Source of the DNA: an uncultured Phascolarctobacterium sp.
Lineage (GTDB): Bacteria; Bacillota; Negativicutes; Acidaminococcales; Acidaminococcaceae
Direction of reading: 5' to 3'
NCBI RefSeq assembly: GCF_900753045.1
Contig: NZ_CAADXO010000022.1
Coordinates: forward strand, 1 to 9,498
DNA: 9,498 nt
Shown here: positions 1 to 6,169 of the stretch, piece after piece
Numbering within the stretch: the stretch's first letter is position 1
Layout: every line of letters starts with the position of its first letter
Translations under genes and position numbers: made by a program
Notes under the pieces: generated by a model
What the model saw: only the letters and a program-made list of their open reading frames with translations
Told to the model about the DNA's origin: nothing
Database searches by the model: none

Positions 1-1
1 G

Positions 2-1072
2 TATCAGCGAGGTTTATTAGACATAAATCAGAAACATTTTATATCTGCTAATGACTTTGATAAATATGTAAACCATAATCTGAAGTTAAAATTGCCGTGG
101 ATTGACGAATGTGGTTCTAAAGCACGAAAGAAAGCGCAAGTCAATGCCGAAGCAGCGTTCAAGAAGTTTTTCAAGGGCGAATCCGGCTTCCCAAGGTTCA
201 AGAAAAAATTTAAGCAAGATGTAAAGCTATATTTTCCTAAAAATAATAAAGGGGATTGGACGATATGGCGGCATAAGCTAATGATACCTACGTTAAAACA
301 GGTTAAGCTAAAAGAATTTGGCTACTTACCGGTAGGTGCTAACGTCACTAACGGCACAGTATCTTATGAGGCTGGTAGGTTCTATATTTCTGTCGTGATA
401 GATATTGATGAAAACTCCAAGTACAACAAGGACTTGGAAACTTCATATCATACAACAACCAAAGGCATTGGTATAGATTTAGGCATCAAAAATTTGGCTA
501 TTTCAAGCAATGGCAAAATATTTAAAAATATCAACAAAAGTTCAAAAGTTAAGAAACTTGAGAAACGGTTGAAGCATTTGCAGAGGCAGCTCAGCCGTAA
601 ATATGAGTTTAGAAAAAAGAAAGGTGGTAAAACTGCTGCTGCCTCTGCAAACATAGAAAAGCAAAAGTTAAAGGTACAAAAACTTCATCATCGCATTAAT
701 GAAATCCGTGAAGATTATGAAAACAAAGTCATCCATGAAATTGTAAAGCAAAAACCAAGCTTTATTACTGTGGAGAACTTGAATCTCAAAGGCATGATGA
801 AGAACAGGCATCTGGCAAAAGCTGTGGCAGCACAAAGATTTAATTATCTGCTGACTAAGCTGAAACGCAAAGCAGAAATCATTGGCATAGAAATGCGTGT
901 TGTTGACAGATTTTATCCGAGTTCCAAAACTTATCATTTTTGTGGGTATATCCATAAAGGTCTGAAACTCAAAGACCGTGTATATATTTGTCCTGAATGT
1001 GGCTATACACAAGATAGGGATTTCAATGCTTCTCTAAATTTGCGGGATGCCAAAAAATATCGGATAGCTTAA
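2..1072 (+). CDS. tnpB: TnpB, RNA-guided nuclease of an IS200/IS605 element (5' end outside window)
   Basis: The reading frame is already open at base 2, before any plausible start, so the N-terminus is outside the window. TnpB proteins are RuvC-type, RNA-guided DNA endonucleases that help keep IS200/IS605 elements in the genome. Visible are the helical N-terminal part (PWIDE...AFKKFFKG..GFPRFKKK), RuvC motif I (GIGIDLGIKNLAISS, near 463-510), a Lys/Arg-rich helical region, RuvC motif II (ITVENLNLKGM, near 763-795) and motif III (DRDFNASLNL, near 1016-1044). The Asp, Glu and Asp expected of the catalytic triad are all present. The zinc ribbon is abnormal: where two CxxC pairs are expected, the first reads YHFC (tyrosine codon at 932-934), while the second, CPEC, is intact. 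The protein stops soon after motif III, and a tail-like peptide continues in another frame. The gene is probably a TnpB in early decay, though the nuclease triad is intact. Confidence 0.88.
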   Translation, partial: YQRGLLDINQKHFISANDFDKYVNHNLKLKLPWIDECGSKARKKAQVNAEAAFKKFFKGESGFPRFKKKFKQDVKLYFPKNNKGDWTIWRHKLMIPTLKQVKLKEFGYLPVGANVTNGTVSYEAGRFYISVVIDIDENSKYNKDLETSYHTTTKGIGIDLGIKNLAISSNGKIFKNINKSSKVKKLEKRLKHLQRQLSRKYEFRKKKGGKTAAASANIEKQKLKVQKLHHRINEIREDYENKVIHEIVKQKPSFITVENLNLKGMMKNRHLAKAVAAQRFNYLLTKLKRKAEIIGIEMRVVDRFYPSSKTYHFCGYIHKGLKLKDRVYICPECGYTQDRDFNASLNLRDAKKYRIA

Positions 1073-1227
1073 TAACAAAAGGCCCAATATATGTACCGAT
1101 GGCTAGTCGGGAATTTACGCCTTCGGAGTGCTATACAAACGCTAGTAGCTTATCTTTCGGGACAGCGAGAGCGAGTACGATGAACAAGGAATATTTCTAA
1201 GGCATAAACACTTTTGTCTATGTTTTT
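1050..1227 (+). ncRNA. putative omega (guide) RNA / right-end region of the IS
   Basis: In IS200/IS605 elements the TnpB guide RNA (omega RNA) is made from the 3' end of tnpB and the right end of the element, with the guide taken from the flanking DNA. This stretch lies in that position. It contains a CCTTCGG motif (1120-1126) that can form a UUCG loop, other short G/C-rich segments (near 1101-1110 and 1157-1176), and ends at the terminal hairpin. It also carries an open frame described under the findings. The assignment rests on position and family knowledge; I did not fold it, and the boundaries are approximate. Confidence 0.4.
1203..1227 (+). repeat. terminal imperfect hairpin of the IS, or weak terminator
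   Basis: CATAAACA (1203-1210) can pair with TGTCTATG (1215-1222) except for one A/C mismatch, around a 4-base loop, and TTTTT follows at 1223-1227. An imperfect stem near the right end is what IS200/IS605 transposases recognise; the T-run also lets it act as a weak terminator for tnpB. Both readings are inference. Confidence 0.45.
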
Positions 1228-1246
1228 AGTAGCAGGCGTTAGCTTT

Positions 1247-1987
1247 ATGTCTGTTATCGAATTAAAAGATATTATGAAAACATATCAGATGGGTGACAGT
1301 GTGGTACACGCGCTGTATCACGTCAATCTGAAGATTGAACCGGGTGAATTTACTTCTATCATGGGTCCTTCCGGCAGCGGTAAATCAACAATGATGAATA
1401 TTCTCGGCTGTCTGGACAGACCGACCTCTGGCGAATATTTTCTTGATGGCAAGGAGATTGCCGGCTATGATGACGATGAGCTGGCGCATACACGTAATGC
1501 AAAGATAGGCTTTGTCTTCCAGAACTTTAATCTGTTGGCTAAGCTGACAGCGCAGGAGAATGTAGCCTTACCATTGGTATATGCCGGAGTGGATGAAGAA
1601 GAGCGCATGGAGCGTGCTAAGAAGGCGTTGGAGGCTGTTGGCCTTGGTGAGAGACTGGAGCATAAGCCTATGGAGATGAGCGGCGGTCAGCGTCAGCGTG
1701 TGGCGATTGCCAGAGCCTTAATCAATAATCCGGCTATTATTATGGCCGATGAGCCTACAGGTAATCTTGATACTAAATCCAGCTATGAGATTATGGATAT
1801 TTTCAAGAAAATGAATGAAAGCGGCAAAACTGTGGTTATGGTTACCCATGAACCGGATATTGCCGAGCAGACGAAGCGTATTCTGGTAATGCGTGACGGA
1901 CAGCTGGTAAGTGATGAACGCAGCGGCGGCAAGACTGATTATGCCGCTATCGAGCTGCAGCAGATGCGCGACGGTACGCAAAGCTGA
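1247..1987 (+). CDS. ABC transporter ATP-binding protein, MacB/LolD type
   Basis: This is the cytoplasmic ATPase of an ABC system of the MacB/LolD/FtsE class, which drives mechanotransmission of lipoproteins, peptides or drugs rather than classical import. From the ATG at 1247 it has 246 residues, the usual length. Walker A is GPSGSGKST (40-48), the Q-loop glutamine is at about 92, the signature is MSGGQRQRV (144-152), Walker B is IIMADE (164-169) and the H-loop histidine is in VTHE (about 201). In-frame upstream starts (TTG 1214, ATG 1220) lie inside the IS end hairpin, and the MSVIEL start matches family N-termini, so I prefer 1247. The ribosome binding site there is weak (AGCAGG at 1231-1236). 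The permease gene follows 19 bases downstream. The IS sits directly upstream, so the native promoter and any periplasmic adaptor gene have been separated or lie further away. The substrate is unknown. Confidence 0.93.
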   Translation: MSVIELKDIMKTYQMGDSVVHALYHVNLKIEPGEFTSIMGPSGSGKSTMMNILGCLDRPTSGEYFLDGKEIAGYDDDELAHTRNAKIGFVFQNFNLLAKLTAQENVALPLVYAGVDEEERMERAKKALEAVGLGERLEHKPMEMSGGQRQRVAIARALINNPAIIMADEPTGNLDTKSSYEIMDIFKKMNESGKTVVMVTHEPDIAEQTKRILVMRDGQLVSDERSGGKTDYAAIELQQMRDGTQS

Positions 1988-1990
1988 TAA

Positions 1991-1997
1991 AGGAAGG
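1991..1997 (+). promoter_or_regulatory. ribosome binding site of the permease gene
   Basis: AGGAAGG lies 9 bases before the ATG at 2007 and just after the stop of the ATPase gene, supporting this start and co-translation of the pair. Confidence 0.7.
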
Positions 1998-2006
1998 TAG
2001 ATATTT

Positions 2007-3221
2007 ATGTTGAATGAAAGCATTAAAATGGCTTTGCAGGGCATGGTTTCCAATAAGCTGCGCACCTTCCTGACACTTCTTGGTATTATTATCGGCGTTG
2101 GCGCTGTTATTGCGATGGTCAGCCTTGGCTTTGGCCTGAAGGAGAATGTCAAGAATAATATCTCCAAGTTGGGCAGTAATCTGCTGATTATTACCTCCGG
2201 CGGCCGTACCTCTACCGGTGCACGTCTGGCGGCCGGTGAAGGCGTTAAGCTGACGTATGATGATATGCAGGCAATCGAAAAGCAGGTGGACGGCATTGCC
2301 AACATTACGGCCAGTGTCAACAGAAGCTATCAGATGGTTGCCGGCAATCAGAACTGGACCAGCCGTGTCGAAGGTACAACGCCAAGTAACTTCACTATTT
2401 CCAGCCTTGAGGTTGATGACGGACGTATTCTGAACGATCGCGACCTCATAAGCCGCGGCAGGGTGGCAGTTATCGGTAAGACTGTTGCTGACAGCCTGTT
2501 TCCCGAGGGCAATCCTGTGGGTAAGATTATGCGTATCAACAAGGCGCCGTTTCAGGTTATCGGTGTTTTGAAAAGCAAAGGCCAGGGCAGCATGGGCATG
2601 GATCAGGACGACGTGGTTTATGTTCCGCTGACTACGGCACAGAACCGCATGATGGGTATTACGAATGTACAGCGCATCACAGTACAGGCTGAAAATGAAA
2701 ATATCATCAATGACGTGCAGGCTGATGTAGAACAGGTATTGCGTACCCGCCACAAGATTAAAGAAGGCGGTAACGACGATTTTACTGTAGGCAACATGGC
2801 GCAGATTATGGAAACTATGATGTCGACGGCTAATAATATTACGATACTTCTCGGCTGCATTGCGGCTATCAGCCTTTTGGTAGGCGGTATCGGTATTATG
2901 AATATTATGCTGGTGTCTGTAACAGAGCGTACGCGTGAGATTGGTATCCGCAAGGCCTTGGGCGCTACATATAATAATATCCTGCAGCAGTTCCTGGTTG
3001 AATCCATGGTAATAGGTATTATCGGCGGCACCTTAGGTGTAATACTGGGTATCGGTGCTTCCTGCATCATCAGCAGTATGGCGGGCTGGAATACGGTTAT
3101 TTCCGTTTGGGCGATTGTTATTGCGGTAATCTTTTCGGTTGGCATCGGTCTGTTCTTCGGCATTTACCCGGCACGTAAGGCAGCGCTGCTTGACCCGATT
3201 GATGCTTTGAGATACGAGTAA
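2007..3221 (+). CDS. ABC transporter permease, MacB/FtsX type
   Basis: This membrane subunit partners the ATPase encoded just upstream. Its 404 residues have the MacB-type layout: a short cytoplasmic start, one membrane helix (about 20-45, ending near AVIAMVSLGFGL), a large extracytoplasmic MacB_PCD domain (about 50-270), then three C-terminal helices (about 275-300, 325-350 and 365-390). The conserved cytoplasmic motif TEREIGIRKALGA-like (here ERTREIGIRKALGAT, about 308-322) is the coupling element that contacts the ATPase, and the C-terminus PARKAALLDPIDALRYE is typical of the family. In diderms such permeases usually work with a periplasmic adaptor (MacA/HlyD) and an outer-membrane channel. 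No adaptor gene is present downstream in this window, and upstream lies the IS. The export substrate cannot be read from the sequence. Confidence 0.93.
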   Translation: MLNESIKMALQGMVSNKLRTFLTLLGIIIGVGAVIAMVSLGFGLKENVKNNISKLGSNLLIITSGGRTSTGARLAAGEGVKLTYDDMQAIEKQVDGIANITASVNRSYQMVAGNQNWTSRVEGTTPSNFTISSLEVDDGRILNDRDLISRGRVAVIGKTVADSLFPEGNPVGKIMRINKAPFQVIGVLKSKGQGSMGMDQDDVVYVPLTTAQNRMMGITNVQRITVQAENENIINDVQADVEQVLRTRHKIKEGGNDDFTVGNMAQIMETMMSTANNITILLGCIAAISLLVGGIGIMNIMLVSVTERTREIGIRKALGATYNNILQQFLVESMVIGIIGGTLGVILGIGASCIISSMAGWNTVISVWAIVIAVIFSVGIGLFFGIYPARKAALLDPIDALRYE

Positions 3222-3229
3222 AATAATAT

Positions 3230-3262
3230 GATAAAGTGAAGATAGGCTATCTTCACTTTATC
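3230..3262 (+). terminator. perfect 15-bp hairpin after the ABC permease gene
   Basis: GATAAAGTGAAGATA (3230-3244) and its exact complement (3248-3262) enclose a 3-base loop GGC. TTT and an A/T-rich stretch follow, a rather weak U-tract, so it may be an inefficient terminator, an mRNA 3'-end stabiliser or both. It lies 8 bases after the permease stop and 18 bases before the next start. Confidence 0.6.
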
Positions 3263-3280
3263 TTTAATATTGGAGAAAAA

Positions 3281-3454
3281 ATGACAAAACGAGAACCTAA
3301 ACCCCCTACATTTAAAGATTATTTGCAGGCCTTTTCAGATTATCTGAGAAGGCCTAAAACTGTTTTTGATTTCAAAGACCGTACAAAGGGAATTTTATTG
3401 CTTATTGCGATAATAATTCTGCTGCAGAAGGTTGTACAAATGCTGAGTGATTGA
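3281..3454 (+). CDS. small single-span membrane protein, 57 residues, unknown function
   Basis: I do not recognise a family. The ATG at 3281 is preceded by GGAG (3272-3275) at a normal distance; a longer version starting at 3236 would begin inside the hairpin and without a ribosome binding site, so I reject it. The protein begins with a charged, proline-containing segment (KREPKPPTF), continues with an amphipathic stretch rich in Asp, Tyr and Arg (about 11-36), and ends in one hydrophobic helix (ILLLIAIIILL, about 38-48) with a short tail QKVVQMLSD. The topology suggests a cytoplasmic N-terminus with a C-terminal membrane anchor. It sits alone between the ABC operon hairpin and the nadD promoter, which overlaps its 3' end. 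Its coding sequence contains a long inverted repeat (3327-3355). The good ribosome binding site and sensible topology support a real gene; function is unknown. Confidence 0.65.
   Translation: MTKREPKPPTFKDYLQAFSDYLRRPKTVFDFKDRTKGILLLIAIIILLQKVVQMLSD
3327..3355 (+). repeat. 13-bp inverted repeat with 3-base loop inside the small gene
   Basis: Positions 3327-3339 pair with 3343-3355 over 13 bp (one T/G wobble at 3334/3348) around the loop TTA. Both outer ends are AGGCCT. No T-run follows directly, so it is not a typical intrinsic terminator. The stem would lie about 45 bases into the message. Confidence 0.7.
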
Positions 3455-3460
3455 TATAAT
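3432..3460 (+). promoter_or_regulatory. extended -10 promoter upstream of nadD
   Basis: A perfect TATAAT (3455-3460) is preceded by TG plus one base (extended -10) and, at 17 bases, by TTGTAC (3432-3437), a weak -35. Transcription would start near 3467, giving a leader of about 30 bases before nadD. It overlaps the end of the small membrane protein gene. It probably drives the nadD-yqeK-LCP-rsfS-cvfB run. Confidence 0.6.
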
Positions 3461-3496
3461 AAAATAATAGAAAAGTGTTGAGCAAGGAGGATGACT

Positions 3497-4111
3497 GTGA
3501 CGGGAAAGGGACTTGGTATTTTAGGCGGGACCTTTGATCCTATTCATATAGGGCATCTGCGTATTGCTGAAGCTGTTTACGAACGTATTGCACTGGAACA
3601 AATTATTTTTATCCCGGCTTTTGTACCACCGCATAAGGTAGGACAGGATTATGCGCCGGCAGAGCATCGTTATGCGATGACTGAGCTGGCGGTAAAGCCG
3701 TATCCGCATTTTAATGTGTCGGATATGGAGCTGCGGCGTAGCGGCGTATCCTATACGATAGATACCCTGCGTGAACTGCGGCAGATATATTCGGATAAGG
3801 AGCTTTATTTTATTATCGGGGCTGATTCGGTGGCTCAGCTGCATACATGGAATTCTATCAACGAAATGCTGCAGCTGGCAACCTTTGTAGCTGCCGGCAG
3901 ACCGGGCTACGAAGGCGTGATGGAGGAGGTAGTACATCATTTGGGCGCTGCTGCCGCAGAAAGAATTATGCTGCTGCATACGCCTGAATATGACATTTCA
4001 TCTACCGAAATAAGGACGAGGCTGCATGAAGGAGCGAGCCTGGCAGGCTTAGTGCCGCGGGCTGTGGAGCAATATATCGTTGCTCACAATTTATATCAAA
4101 GACAGGGATGA
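3497..4111 (+). CDS. nadD: nicotinate-nucleotide adenylyltransferase NadD
   Basis: NadD joins ATP and nicotinate mononucleotide to form deamido-NAD, the penultimate step of NAD synthesis, in the cytoplasm. The protein shows the nucleotidyltransferase signature GGTFDPIHIGH (10-20), the segment FIPAFVPPHK, the FIIGADS motif and the C-terminal ISSTEIR motif (about 167-173), all typical of NadD. I chose the GTG at 3497 because AGGAGG (3485-3490) lies 6 bases before it; the ATG at 3491 touches the ribosome binding site and is too close. The resulting 204 residues are normal for the family. The yqeK gene starts 7 bases after the stop, the standard Firmicutes arrangement. Transcription probably comes from the extended -10 promoter at 3432-3460. 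Nothing is missing. Confidence 0.96.
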   Translation: MTGKGLGILGGTFDPIHIGHLRIAEAVYERIALEQIIFIPAFVPPHKVGQDYAPAEHRYAMTELAVKPYPHFNVSDMELRRSGVSYTIDTLRELRQIYSDKELYFIIGADSVAQLHTWNSINEMLQLATFVAAGRPGYEGVMEEVVHHLGAAAAERIMLLHTPEYDISSTEIRTRLHEGASLAGLVPRAVEQYIVAHNLYQRQG

Positions 4112-4118
4112 AGCAGAA

Positions 4119-4700
4119 ATGATGACAATAGACGAAATGAAACAGCTTTTGCAGGCTTCCTTGCCGCCGAAGCGTTATAAGCATTCCGTACACGTTTACG
4201 AAACAGCTTTGGAACTGGCAAAGGCACATAAGCTGCCGGAAGAGAAAATAGCGATTTGTGCTCTGCTGCACGATTGCGGCCGTGAGGTTGCCAGCAAGGA
4301 AAGTGCGGCAAAGGCAGATGCACTGGGAATTGCTATTGATGATGTAGAACGCAACCAGCCGATTTTGCTGCATGCTAAATTAGGCGTATACTATGCGCAG
4401 ACCAAGTATGGTGTAACAGATAAGGAAATTCTGGCAGGTATTGCGCAGCATACAACCGGTGCCGCTCATATGACGGATTTGGCAAAGGTTGTTTTTTTGG
4501 CAGATATGATTGAGCCGGGAAGAGATTTCCCTGGGATAGAAGATTTGCGCAAGCTGGCATATAAAAGCCTCGATAAAGCAATGCTTAAGGCTTACAGCAA
4601 TACTATTGAATATTTGCTTGCCGGCGGACAATTAATTCATCCGCATTGCATTGACGGCTATAATGAGCTGATGCTGGCGCAAAAATCAGATAACAAATAG
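4119..4700 (+). CDS. yqeK: YqeK, HD-domain symmetrical Ap4A hydrolase
   Basis: YqeK-family proteins are metal-dependent HD-domain hydrolases that split diadenosine tetraphosphate symmetrically into two ADP; this activity is known for Firmicutes homologues and inferred here. Likely metal and phosphate ligands are visible: His22, the HD pair in LLHDCGRE (His51-Asp52), His85, His111 (QHTTGA) and Asp129 (FLADMIEPGRDFPG). From the ATG at 4119 (AGGGA at 4104-4108 upstream) the protein has 193 residues, the family's usual length; ATG 4122 is an equal alternative. A longer version from TTG 4080 would overlap nadD deeply and is unlikely. It lies between nadD and an LCP gene, 7 and 11 bases away, in an evident operon. 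The NadD-YqeK-RsfS neighbourhood links NAD synthesis, alarmone-like nucleotide clearance and ribosome hibernation. Confidence 0.93.
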   Translation: MMTIDEMKQLLQASLPPKRYKHSVHVYETALELAKAHKLPEEKIAICALLHDCGREVASKESAAKADALGIAIDDVERNQPILLHAKLGVYYAQTKYGVTDKEILAGIAQHTTGAAHMTDLAKVVFLADMIEPGRDFPGIEDLRKLAYKSLDKAMLKAYSNTIEYLLAGGQLIHPHCIDGYNELMLAQKSDNK

Positions 4701-4711
4701 GCAGGGCAAGT

Positions 4712-5800
4712 ATGGAAGAGAATAATAATCAACAGCAGCCGGCAAAACGTCGCACCAGGCGTAAGTTTCGCTGGGGAAGATTGCTTTGCTTACTGCTTTT
4801 TGCAGGTCTTTTAGGAACAGCACTTTTTTTCGGAACCTGCTGGATTTATAACAATTTTATCAATCCGCCGCATGTAAGCGTAACTGCGGCAGATGATAAA
4901 ATACGCGATGACCAGAAGCTCAATGAACGCATCAACGTTCTGCTGCTGGGCATTGATGATGGTGACAGCGAAGCAGCGGAAAGCGAGCCTAAGCGTACAG
5001 ATGCGATTATTCTGCTGAGCTTTGATCCGCAGAATAATAAGGTAGCGGTTTTATCTATTCCGCGTGATACGAAGGTAGTGCTTCCGGGACACAAGGATCC
5101 GGAAAAAATTAATGCAGCCTATGCCTATGGCGGAGCTGTGATGGCAAAGCAGACCGTGGCAAATCTGCTGCGTGTGCCTATCCATTATTATGCGTTGGCA
5201 AACTGGCGCGGCTTTATTGATGTTGTCAATTTAATCGGCGGCGTAGATATTTACGTAGACAAGGATATGTATTACGAGGATCCTTATGCTGATCTGGTTA
5301 TTGATATCAAGCATGGCTACCAGCATATGGATGGTGAAACTGCCGGTAAATATGTGCGCTTCCGCAAGGATGAGCTTGGTGATATCGGACGCGTGCAAAG
5401 ACAGCAGAAATTTCTGAAGGCAGCCGCTGAGCAGATGTTTTCCGTGCAAAATGTGGGCAAAATAAGCAGTCTGCTGGCAACGCTGGACAAATATGTAGAA
5501 ACAGATCTTAATACCTTGACGATGCTTAAGGCTGCCAACAGCTTTAAACTGTTTGGCGATGATAAGCTGCGCAGCTGCATGCTTTATGGCAAATTTGACG
5601 ATAGCTTAGGTGTAAGCTATTGGAATGCCGAGCAGGCTGACGTAAACAAATCCTTGGATGAGCTGGGTATACCTTATCTTAAAGATGAGGAAGATACCGC
5701 AACAGAAGCAGAAGAAGAGCCGAAGGAGCATCTGCAGCCTAAGGATAGAGATGAATTGGAAAAAGAAGCAAAGCTTGCTGAAAAGGCGAGCAATAATTAA
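4712..5800 (+). CDS. LytR-CpsA-Psr (LCP) family cell-envelope glycopolymer ligase
   Basis: LCP proteins transfer glycopolymers from undecaprenyl-linked precursors to the cell wall on the outer face of the cytoplasmic membrane. The 362 residues begin with a basic cytoplasmic segment (AKRRTRRKFRWGR, 11-23), then one membrane helix (about 24-47) and the extracytoplasmic LCP domain (about 72-245). Diagnostic parts are INVLLLGIDDG, KRTDAIILLSFDP (about 94-106), SIPRDTKV with the key Arg118, the NAAYAYGG segment, LIGGVDIYVDKDM, and the DIGRVQRQQKFLKA motif with Arg227 and Arg230. A charged tail rich in Glu and Lys (about 325-362) follows and looks disordered. The gene is 11 bases after yqeK (weak AGGG at 4703-4706) and 12 bases before rsfS. 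The polymer is unknown: Negativicutes have an outer membrane and are not expected to carry classical teichoic acids. Confidence 0.92.
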   Translation: MEENNNQQQPAKRRTRRKFRWGRLLCLLLFAGLLGTALFFGTCWIYNNFINPPHVSVTAADDKIRDDQKLNERINVLLLGIDDGDSEAAESEPKRTDAIILLSFDPQNNKVAVLSIPRDTKVVLPGHKDPEKINAAYAYGGAVMAKQTVANLLRVPIHYYALANWRGFIDVVNLIGGVDIYVDKDMYYEDPYADLVIDIKHGYQHMDGETAGKYVRFRKDELGDIGRVQRQQKFLKAAAEQMFSVQNVGKISSLLATLDKYVETDLNTLTMLKAANSFKLFGDDKLRSCMLYGKFDDSLGVSYWNAEQADVNKSLDELGIPYLKDEEDTATEAEEEPKEHLQPKDRDELEKEAKLAEKASNN

Positions 5801-5805
5801 GGAGG
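5801..5805 (+). promoter_or_regulatory. strong ribosome binding site of rsfS
   Basis: GGAGG directly after the LCP stop codon lies 7 bases before the ATG at 5813 and fixes that start. Confidence 0.8.
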
Positions 5806-5812
5806 ATGTTTA

Positions 5813-6169
5813 ATGGAAACTAAAGACATTGCACAAAAAATTGCGGCTGCGGCCAATGACAAAAAAGCAAAGGATATACTGTTATTAAATATGGAGGGCT
5901 TATCTCCCGTTACCGATTTTTATGTTATCTGCAGTGCCGGCAACAGCACTCTGGTTAAGGCAATTGCTGATAATATCGAAGACAAGCTGGCAGAAGCAGG
6001 CGTGCATCCTACCCATAAGGAAGGCTATGCCGACGCACGTTGGGTACTGTTGGATTACGGTGATGTTGTTGCTCACGTTTTCCTGGAGGAAGAACGCGAT
6101 TTTTATAACTTAGAGCAGCTGTGGGCAGATGCTCCGTCTGAAAGCTTTGTGGAGAATACGGATGATTGA
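5813..6169 (+). CDS. rsfS: ribosomal silencing factor RsfS
   Basis: RsfS (RsfA, YbeB; Iojap family) binds ribosomal protein uL14 on the large subunit and blocks subunit joining when nutrients are scarce. The 118 residues are full length for the family. Typical parts are KDILLLNMEGLSPVTDFYVICSAGNS (within about 20-45), the helix LVKAIADNIEDKL, and the C-terminal core EGYADARWVLLDYGDVVAHVF (within about 68-90) followed by FYNLEQLWADA. A strong ribosome binding site supports the start. The stop overlaps the start of the following S1-domain gene by 8 bases, so the two are likely translationally coupled. The nadD-yqeK-rsfS association is common in Firmicutes, here with an LCP gene inserted between yqeK and rsfS. 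Confidence 0.95.
   Translation: METKDIAQKIAAAANDKKAKDILLLNMEGLSPVTDFYVICSAGNSTLVKAIADNIEDKLAEAGVHPTHKEGYADARWVLLDYGDVVAHVFLEEERDFYNLEQLWADAPSESFVENTDD

Larger units (their letters stand above)
1..1230 (+). mobile_element. IS200/IS605-family element, 3' part
   Basis: This is the right-hand part of an IS200/IS605-type insertion sequence. It contains most of a tnpB gene, a noncoding or overlapping right-end region and a terminal imperfect hairpin at about 1203-1222 followed by five T. Subterminal imperfect hairpins instead of inverted terminal repeats are characteristic of this family. The left end, and any tnpA transposase, lie outside the window. The exact right boundary cannot be fixed without the empty site; I place it near 1227-1235 because the next gene starts at 1247. 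The A-rich codon use of tnpB (many AAA and AAT codons) differs from the more GC-balanced genes that follow, consistent with acquisition. Confidence 0.75.

Noticed and set aside
1050..1070. Programmed -1 frameshift in tnpB at the A6 run
   Set aside because: The run is in the phase CAAAAAA relative to the frame, which is not a proper X XXY YYZ slippery heptamer; simple base loss or RNA-only conservation is more likely.
1718..3163. Long minus-strand frames opposite the ABC ATPase and permease genes
   Set aside because: They have no recognisable domains or ribosome binding sites and are antisense shadows of well-supported genes.
3236..3280. Longer start for the small membrane protein at 3236
   Set aside because: That start lies inside the 15-bp hairpin and has no ribosome binding site; the ATG at 3281 has GGAG at the right distance.
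4080..4118. TTG start for yqeK at 4080
   Set aside because: It would overlap nadD by 32 bases without a ribosome binding site and would add residues not typical for the family.
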